6,246 bases of DNA, from contig JBGVOM010000009.1 of NCBI GenBank assembly GCA_045126515.1, positions 1 through 6,246 of the forward strand, read 5' to 3'. This document shows, piece by piece, positions 1 through 3,608 of this stretch (position 1 is its first letter; every line of letters begins with the position of its first letter). Made by a program: the position numbers and the translations under genes. The DNA comes from RUG11237 sp045126515. Lineage in GTDB: Bacteria; Bacillota; Clostridia; Lachnospirales; Lachnospiraceae. The notes under the pieces were generated by a model, which did not search any database, was not told the DNA's origin, and worked only from the letters and a program-made list of their open reading frames with translations.

Positions 1-12
1 GTATCAGAATAA

Positions 13-20
13 CTCCTTTC
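13..20 (-). promoter_or_regulatory. Strong ribosome binding site for a gene beyond the left edge
   Basis: The minus strand reads GAAAGGAG, close to the ideal Shine-Dalgarno. No ATG or GTG follows at normal spacing inside the remaining 12 bases, so the start codon is probably just outside the window. The site lies inside one arm of the 8-17/71-80 inverted repeat. Confidence 0.5.
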
Positions 21-52
21 TTGGGCGGTGGATTTTAGTTTTTGGCAACTCT

Positions 53-61
53 ATTATACCA
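53..61 (-). promoter_or_regulatory. Extended -10 promoter reading left
   Basis: The minus strand reads TGGTATAAT, a perfect extended -10 (TGn plus TATAAT). The expected -35 position (near 76-81, AAATAA on the minus strand) is poor, which an extended -10 can compensate for. Transcription would start near 46 and run off the left edge, with a leader containing the Shine-Dalgarno at 13-20. Confidence 0.6.
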
Positions 62-101
62 TATCCGGTGAGGAGTTATTTGTTTTTTAGTAACAAAAAA
101 T

Positions 102-117
102 GCCGTATTTATGCGGC
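102..117. repeat. Hairpin; possible weak terminator for leftward read-in transcription
   Basis: GCCGTA and TGCGGC flank a TTTA loop (one G-T wobble on the plus strand, a C-A mismatch on the minus strand). On the minus strand the hairpin is followed at once by ATTTTTTG (101-94), so it resembles a weak intrinsic terminator for transcription coming from the right. Only four GC pairs are continuous on that strand, so efficiency is doubtful. Confidence 0.4.
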
Positions 118-121
118 TCGT

Positions 122-138
122 GGCGTTTCACAAACGCC
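122..138. repeat. Perfect 7-bp hairpin at the presumed element boundary
   Basis: GGCGTTT and AAACGCC are separated by a 3-base loop. No T run follows on the plus strand, so it is not an obvious rightward terminator. It ends at 138, one base before the in-frame stop that marks where the downstream gene loses its family homology, as expected for a subterminal hairpin of an insertion sequence. Confidence 0.5.
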
Positions 139-195
139 TAATATATTGATTTTTGTGAGGAGTGTGGCTGGATTCATCTTGGGGGAGAAGGAAAA

Positions 196-1296
196 ATGCA
201 GATTTTTTATACGGAAGATGACTCCATTCCGCCAATCCAGACAGACAGCAGGGAACAATTTCGCAACATTATAAAAAATACATTGGTATTAAGCAGTATT
301 CAGTGGGTATTTCTTCCACTGATTATGTTGTTGAATCTGGTAAATTCGTTAAACATATCGTTACATGGAGGGGTATGCGGTATAGCTGAGTTATTTGCAA
401 GCGGATTCAATATGTTGATTGTGTGTGTTTTAGCCTGCTATATTTTGGTTAGTATTTTTGTGGATGTACGTTTTGTACGATTTTTTGTCCGTAACAGAAG
501 ACGAGTCAGGGCAGGAGAAGACATACAATTTTATTCTTACCGAAATGTTGTTGCATATAATAGAGGAATGCTTGGGGTATTTGCGCTTATGCTGGTTATG
601 GGGGTGGTTATGTGCATGGCCATGGGAAAAGCAGGCGTTTTTATTGGTATTATTTTTCTGGTGACAATTGTTATGGCGATTTTGATATCCATGTTAACCT
701 GCTGGAAAAAAGCAAACAGGACTTTTAATGTTTTGGTGGGGGTAATAGGAGGTGTGGTACTGGGGCTTATATTAGTTACATCTACAATGTTTGTGGTAGT
801 AAGCGTGCTATTTGACTGGAATAGTAATAAAGTAGTAGGTGAAGATGGAGCCATATATTTCTATACGGATGATCCGGTTCCGGTGACTTTGGAAATGCTG
901 GGTGTGGATAAAAAAGAGTATGATTATCTGTATGAAGAAAAAATCATAGACCGCAGTGGAACTTTTCTTGCAAAACAGGTATGCTATAGCGATAGTATCA
1001 TCAGTATGGATGATAATGACGATGAGATGCCTTATTATGATATCAATATATTCGAAAGCAATTTTTCGTGGATTAACCGTATGTACCGTGAAGCATGGCA
1101 AAAAGATGAATATTACAAAATTACAGAGTTGGAAAAAAACGTGGCAGAAGAATGGAATGTTGAAAAGGTATATCTGGTAAAAGGTGAATATGTGGAGAGA
1201 TTAGTAATGCTCAAAGAAAATAAAACCATTGTGTTAGAAGGGGATTTTCCTGATACAAAAGAGGCAAAAGATAAATTAAGTGAATTATATCAATAA
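196..1296 (+). CDS. Five-helix membrane protein, N-terminally truncated DUF2812-type
   Basis: The 366-residue product has five predicted membrane helices (about 29-51, 66-92, 124-144, 146-169, 179-206) and a hydrophilic C-terminal domain of about 160 residues. Basic loops at 92-106 and 170-175 place the N-terminus inside and the C-terminal domain outside. A good Shine-Dalgarno (GGGGGAGAAGG, 181-191) precedes the ATG at 196. However, the frame stays open upstream to TAA at 139-141, and codons 142-195 read YIDFCEECGWIHLGGEGK. With the first residues of the ORF this resembles, from memory, the end of the DUF2812 domain (pattern YIxFxEExG...F...DSR), a soluble N-terminal module followed by membrane helices in Firmicutes proteins often encoded beside PadR regulators. 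About 80-100 residues of that domain seem missing. The C-terminal part (DDPVPVTLEMLG, then FLAKQ) fits my recollection of such proteins. Function is unknown. The remaining frame is intact, so it may be a truncated but expressed protein or a recent pseudogene. No clear promoter was found. Confidence 0.75.
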   Translation: MQIFYTEDDSIPPIQTDSREQFRNIIKNTLVLSSIQWVFLPLIMLLNLVNSLNISLHGGVCGIAELFASGFNMLIVCVLACYILVSIFVDVRFVRFFVRNRRRVRAGEDIQFYSYRNVVAYNRGMLGVFALMLVMGVVMCMAMGKAGVFIGIIFLVTIVMAILISMLTCWKKANRTFNVLVGVIGGVVLGLILVTSTMFVVVSVLFDWNSNKVVGEDGAIYFYTDDPVPVTLEMLGVDKKEYDYLYEEKIIDRSGTFLAKQVCYSDSIISMDDNDDEMPYYDINIFESNFSWINRMYREAWQKDEYYKITELEKNVAEEWNVEKVYLVKGEYVERLVMLKENKTIVLEGDFPDTKEAKDKLSELYQ

Positions 1297-1311
1297 AGGG
1301 CGGATTATTAC

Positions 1312-1346
1312 AAAAAGCGGCATTCCTCTATGAGGATGCCGTTTTT
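1312..1346. terminator. Bidirectional intrinsic terminator between convergent genes
   Basis: The stem pairs CGGCAT-T-CCTC (1318-1328, one bulged T) with GAGGATGCCG (1332-1341) around a TAT loop. It is flanked by A5 (1312-1316) and T5 (1342-1346), so it can work on both strands. It lies 21 bases beyond the stop of the membrane protein gene and contains the stop and last codons of the response regulator gene. Confidence 0.85.
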
Positions 1347-2059
1347 GAAAATTGATATTTCTGATAAGTTCCTTTGATTTCTGTTTTTATCTTTTTGGTA
1401 ATGGGAATATAAGAGTTGTTTTCCATTACAAAATCACAATCTTCCACAGAACGTACATAATCCATATTAATCAGATATCCCCGACAGGTAATAAGAAACT
1501 GGGGATAAGATAACAGTGGTGCAGAGAAAGCATCAAATGAGGAACGAATTCGTAAGTCTTCCTTGTCTTTTAAAGATACAATCACATAGTGTCCAATGGT
1601 GGCACAGGAGATAATGTCGGAGAGAAATAAACGATAATTATTCTTTCCGTCCTGATACTCCACAAAAGGATTGGCAATATTCTGTTTTATGGTATCGCAC
1701 AAATTTAAAAGCTGAAAAAAATCTTCGTACTTGTAAGGCTTTAACAAATAACCGGAAGCCTTTACAAGAAAGCTTTCTATGGCATAGTCCGGTGAGGCTG
1801 TGGTGAAAAAAACAGCACAGTTACTGTCGGTGTTACGCACTTTCTTTGCCACATCCATACCACTCATGCCGTGCATAAAGTAGTCAATAAAAAGTATATC
1901 AAACATAGTGTTAGTGTAAGTAGCAAAAAAATCTTCTCCAGATTCAAATTCGTAAATATGAAAATCGGATTTTAAAGCATTTTCTTCAACATAACGATTT
2001 AAAAAAGCAGAAAGCAAAGCTCTGTCCGTGGCGGTGTCATCAATAATTGCAATATTCAT
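1328..2059 (-). CDS. LytTR-family response regulator (AgrA/VirR/LytR type)
   Basis: The 243-residue product is the usual length for a two-domain LytTR regulator. The receiver domain (about 1-122) carries the acidic pair D7-D8, phosphoacceptor D59 (in FIDYF), T86/T87 and K107 in the LLKPY motif, so phosphorylation chemistry looks intact. The C-terminal half (about 135-240) has the LytTR DNA-binding pattern, including the CRGYLINMDYV segment near 192-202. Such proteins bind short direct repeats as dimers and often control peptide signalling, bacteriocin, virulence or cell-wall functions. I chose ATG at 2059 because AGGAG ends eight bases before it; the ATG at 2065 is too close to that site, and the longer frame to 2173 has no suitable site and runs through the promoter. 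No histidine kinase gene is present in the window, so the partner kinase is encoded elsewhere or the regulator is an orphan. The last codons lie in the terminator hairpin. Confidence 0.92.
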   Translation of the reverse strand: MNIAIIDDTATDRALLSAFLNRYVEENALKSDFHIYEFESGEDFFATYTNTMFDILFIDYFMHGMSGMDVAKKVRNTDSNCAVFFTTASPDYAIESFLVKASGYLLKPYKYEDFFQLLNLCDTIKQNIANPFVEYQDGKNNYRLFLSDIISCATIGHYVIVSLKDKEDLRIRSSFDAFSAPLLSYPQFLITCRGYLINMDYVRSVEDCDFVMENNSYIPITKKIKTEIKGTYQKYQFSKTASS

Positions 2060-2102
2060 TTGCATTACTCCTAGGGTAAATATTTTACGGTTATATGGCT
2101 TT

Positions 2103-2111
2103 ATTGTAACA
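2103..2111 (-). promoter_or_regulatory. Extended -10 promoter of the response regulator gene
   Basis: The minus strand reads TGTTACAAT, an extended -10 (TGn plus TACAAT). No good -35 is at 16-18 bases (GTACAA or TGTACA). Transcription would start near 2096, giving a leader of about 37 bases before the ATG at 2059. Confidence 0.5.
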
Positions 2112-2212
2112 CAGAAATGAATGCGTTGTACAGCAATTTTGGGAAAATTTGACGCAAAAAATGAGAATTTCATGTCCTTTTATGCCAAAAAAGGGCTTTT
2201 AGTGCCAAATGG

Positions 2213-2241
2213 TTGAAAAAAGAATCGGTAAATGTTATGGT
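2213..2241 (+). promoter_or_regulatory. Sigma-A-like promoter ahead of a short noncoding unit
   Basis: TTGAAA (2213-2218) and TATGGT (2236-2241) are separated by 17 bases. A start near 2248 would precede an intrinsic terminator at 2308-2336 with no usable coding frame between. The -10 is imperfect, and A+T-rich DNA gives chance matches. Confidence 0.4.
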
Positions 2242-2247
2242 ATTTTT

Positions 2248-2336
2248 GTAATAAATAATTAATAAAAATCTTAGATGCTGGGGAGTGTTTAAGAATAAAA
2301 CGTGATTAGGGCGCCTTAAGGGAGGGCGTTCTTTTT
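2248..2336 (+). ncRNA. Candidate ~90-nt small RNA of unknown function
   Basis: This is a promoter-to-terminator interval with no plausible ribosome binding site and open frame: the ATG at 2275 is followed by only four codons before a stop. It ends upstream of the arsR-type gene's own promoter, so it is a separate unit rather than that gene's leader. I recognise no known RNA family or riboswitch. The 3' hairpin with U tract would be typical of a small RNA. Existence is inferred only from the paired signals. Confidence 0.3.
2308..2336 (+). terminator. Intrinsic terminator upstream of the repressor gene
   Basis: AGGGCGCCTT (2308-2317) pairs with AGGGCGTTCT (2323-2332) as a 10-bp stem with three G-U pairs and a 5-base loop (2318-2322), followed by T5 (2332-2336). 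No upstream plus-strand protein gene needs it, since the nearest gene to the left reads the other way. It either ends a short noncoding RNA or insulates the downstream operon. Confidence 0.6.
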
Positions 2337-2362
2337 GCATTATGAAAATTTATTTGCCAACT

Positions 2363-2391
2363 TTGTAAAAATCTGTTACGCTATATATAGT
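2363..2391 (+). promoter_or_regulatory. Promoter of the ArsR-type repressor/HAD operon
   Basis: TTGTAA (2363-2368) and TATAGT (2386-2391) are spaced by exactly 17 bases. The predicted start (about 2398) falls within the palindromic operator, as expected for an autorepressed gene. The A/T-rich TATATATAG stretch leaves some doubt about the exact -10. Confidence 0.6.
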
Positions 2392-2394
2392 ATT

Positions 2395-2420
2395 ATATGA
2401 ACAAATATTCATAAATGAAC
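2395..2420 (+). promoter_or_regulatory. SmtB/ArsR-type operator with three half-sites
   Basis: TATGAA (2396-2401) and TTCATA (2408-2413) form an inverted repeat with a 6-base spacer, matching the TGAA-N6-TTCA pattern of SmtB/CzrA operators. A third half-site, ATGAAC (2415-2420), repeats the first in direct orientation and forms a second overlapping palindrome, TTCAT-AA-ATGAA (2408-2419). Sitting just downstream of the -10, bound repressor would block transcription. Confidence 0.7.
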
Positions 2421-2451
2421 TAAAATGCAAAGAGGAAAGAAGGAAAATAGG

Positions 2452-2814
2452 ATGGAAGAAAAGAGCCAGGAAAAAGAATATATTCATGCACACGAAGATG
2501 TGATTGAAGATGTGCAGAAACAGCTTCCTGATGATGAAAAATTATATGATCTGGCAGATTTCTTTCGTGTTTTTGGCGATTCTACCAGAATTAAGATACT
2601 GTACGTACTGTTACAGTCAGAGATGTGCGTTTATGATATTGCCACCTTACTTGGAATGACACAATCAGCAATTTCCCATCAGCTTCGTGTCTTAAAGCAA
2701 ATGCAGCTGGTGAAGTTCCGTAGGGAGGGAAAGACCGTGTTCTATTCTTTGTCGGACAGTCATATTGAAAATATTTTAAGTCAGGGTATGGAGCATATCA
2801 GCGAAGAAGATTAG
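2452..2814 (+). CDS. ArsR/SmtB-family metal-sensing repressor
   Basis: The 120-residue product is a typical winged-helix dimer of the SmtB/CzrA/NmtR group. The recognition region is VYDIATLLGMTQSAISHQLR (60-79), followed by the wing (FRREGKTVFYSL, 89-100). The C-terminal helix carries D102, H104, H115 and E118, exactly the DxHx10HxxE alpha-5 Zn(II) site of SmtB. Helix 3 keeps C59 and D62 of the SmtB alpha-3 CxxD site, and H12/H14 near the N-terminus could supply further ligands. The second cysteine of the CVC motif of arsenic/cadmium sensors is Tyr61. Zn(II), or another borderline ion such as Co(II), is therefore the best predicted inducer. ATG 2452 is chosen because AGAAGG lies eight bases upstream; the ATG at 2425 has no ribosome binding site and lies only about 27 bases after the predicted start of transcription. 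The HAD gene follows after 18 bases, implying co-transcription. Confidence 0.93.
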   Translation: MEEKSQEKEYIHAHEDVIEDVQKQLPDDEKLYDLADFFRVFGDSTRIKILYVLLQSEMCVYDIATLLGMTQSAISHQLRVLKQMQLVKFRREGKTVFYSLSDSHIENILSQGMEHISEED

Positions 2815-2832
2815 AAAGAAAAGAGGAAAACA

Positions 2833-3573
2833 ATGCAGTACGAAAATTATTTATTTGACTTATATGGGACGCTTGTGGATATCCATACGGAAGAAAATCT
2901 GCCTGAGGTATGGCAGCGGCTTGCTTACTTTTACGGATACTATGGAGCGGCTTATACACCGGAGGAATTGCAGAAATCTTACGAAGAAATTATACACAGA
3001 ACAGAAGGTATTATGAAAGGTGACAATCATGAAATGTTTCCGGAGCTGCAGATAGAAGATGTATTTTTAGAATTGTTTACGGCAAAAGGTGCAAAAGCAG
3101 ATGAAACTCTTGCCGTCCATGCAGGACAATTTTTCCGTGTATTGTCCACGGATTATGTAAAACTTTATGACGGTGCGGTGGAGCTGTTAAGCTTTTTAAA
3201 AGAACAGGGAAAGCGGGTATGTCTGTTATCTAATGCCCAGCGTATTTTTACGGAATATGAAATGCGTGCTTTAGGTATCTATGATAAGTTTGACGAGATT
3301 TATATTTCCTCCGATTATCATTGCAAAAAACCGGATATAAAGTTTTATAATACACTTTTAGATGACTTGCAATTAGACCGGAGTAAGACAATTATGATCG
3401 GAAATGATAATCGATGTGATATTGAAGGGGCAAAAGCAGCAGGGCTTGCTACCTTTTATATCCATTCTAACATATCACCGGAAGTAAAGGATTTTAGTAC
3501 CGTAAAAAGCACATATCTTTTAGAAAAAATGGATTTGCATCAAGTGAAAGAAATATTGGAAAAAACCCTGTAG
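2833..3573 (+). CDS. HAD-superfamily hydrolase (subfamily IA, YjjG/haloacid dehalogenase-like)
   Basis: The 246-residue product is full length for a cytosolic HAD subfamily IA enzyme with a helical C1 cap (about 20-105). Motif I is FDLYGTLVD with nucleophile D9 and T13; motif II is LLSNAQ (S133); motif III is K166 in KKPD; motif IV is GNDNRCDIEGA with D192 and D196. The second Asp of the classical DxD is Tyr11, a state found in L-2-haloacid dehalogenases and many uncharacterised members, so a phosphatase role cannot be assumed. The substrate is unknown. A Shine-Dalgarno (AGAGGA) precedes the ATG by six bases, and the gene follows the repressor by 18 bases, so it should respond to the same metal signal. 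The stop codon is inside the stem of the downstream terminator. Confidence 0.88.
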   Translation: MQYENYLFDLYGTLVDIHTEENLPEVWQRLAYFYGYYGAAYTPEELQKSYEEIIHRTEGIMKGDNHEMFPELQIEDVFLELFTAKGAKADETLAVHAGQFFRVLSTDYVKLYDGAVELLSFLKEQGKRVCLLSNAQRIFTEYEMRALGIYDKFDEIYISSDYHCKKPDIKFYNTLLDDLQLDRSKTIMIGNDNRCDIEGAKAAGLATFYIHSNISPEVKDFSTVKSTYLLEKMDLHQVKEILEKTL

Positions 3574-3608
3574 AGGCAAAAAATACAGCTCTCTACAGGG
3601 CTTTTTTT
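3560..3608. terminator. Strong bidirectional terminator between convergent genes
   Basis: CCCTGTAGAG (3566-3575) and CTCTACAGGG (3591-3600) form a perfect 10-bp stem with a 15-base loop. A6 precedes (3560-3565) and T7 follows (3602-3608), so both strands have a U tract. The hydrolase stop codon (3571-3573) is in the left arm, and the stop of the convergent gene (3607-3609) overlaps the T tract. Confidence 0.93.

Larger units (their letters stand above)
8..80. repeat. 10-bp inverted repeat that can mask the Shine-Dalgarno in read-in transcripts
   Basis: AATAACTCCT at 8-17 and AGGAGTTATT at 71-80 are perfect reverse complements, 53 bases apart. On the minus strand the proximal arm contains the Shine-Dalgarno, while the distal arm lies upstream of the -10 at 53-58. 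A transcript starting at the local promoter lacks the distal arm and has a free Shine-Dalgarno. A transcript entering from the right carries both arms and can fold the Shine-Dalgarno into a stem. The pairing is read directly; the regulatory meaning is inferred by analogy with IS10 and IS200. Confidence 0.6.
1..138 (-). mobile_element. Probable outer end of an inserted element (IS200/IS605-like?), its gene off the left edge
   Basis: No convincing coding sequence lies here. Read on the minus strand from 138 leftwards, the segment has a 7-bp perfect hairpin (138-122), a second hairpin (117-102) followed by a T6 run, one copy of a 10-bp inverted repeat (80-71), an extended -10 promoter (61-53) and the other repeat copy, which contains a strong Shine-Dalgarno (17-8). 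The layout suggests the 5' leader of a gene reading out of the window. The neighbouring gene on the right loses its expected 5' part exactly here (in-frame stop at 139-141), which suggests an insertion boundary near 138-141. Terminal hairpins without long terminal inverted repeats, and protection from read-in expression, are known for IS200/IS605 elements. The transposase is not visible, so family and even element status are inference. A plain intergenic promoter region after a deletion is the alternative. Confidence 0.4.

Noticed and set aside
68..274. 68-codon plus-strand open frame overlapping the start of the membrane protein gene
   Set aside because: It spans the hairpins, has no family-like sequence, and overlaps the better supported frame that starts at 196.
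537..854. Open frame antisense to the membrane protein gene
   Set aside because: Its Thr/Ile/Pro-rich composition is the complement of hydrophobic-helix codons, and there is no ribosome binding site.
2060..2173. 38-residue N-terminal extension of the response regulator
   Set aside because: The receiver fold starts at MNIAIIDD with a well-spaced AGGAG, and the extension would be encoded across the promoter.
2177..2210. Short AAAAG/CTTTT hairpin and TGCCAAA direct repeat upstream of the candidate RNA
   Set aside because: Five A/T-rich base pairs with a 2-base loop and a 7-base repeat are expected by chance here.
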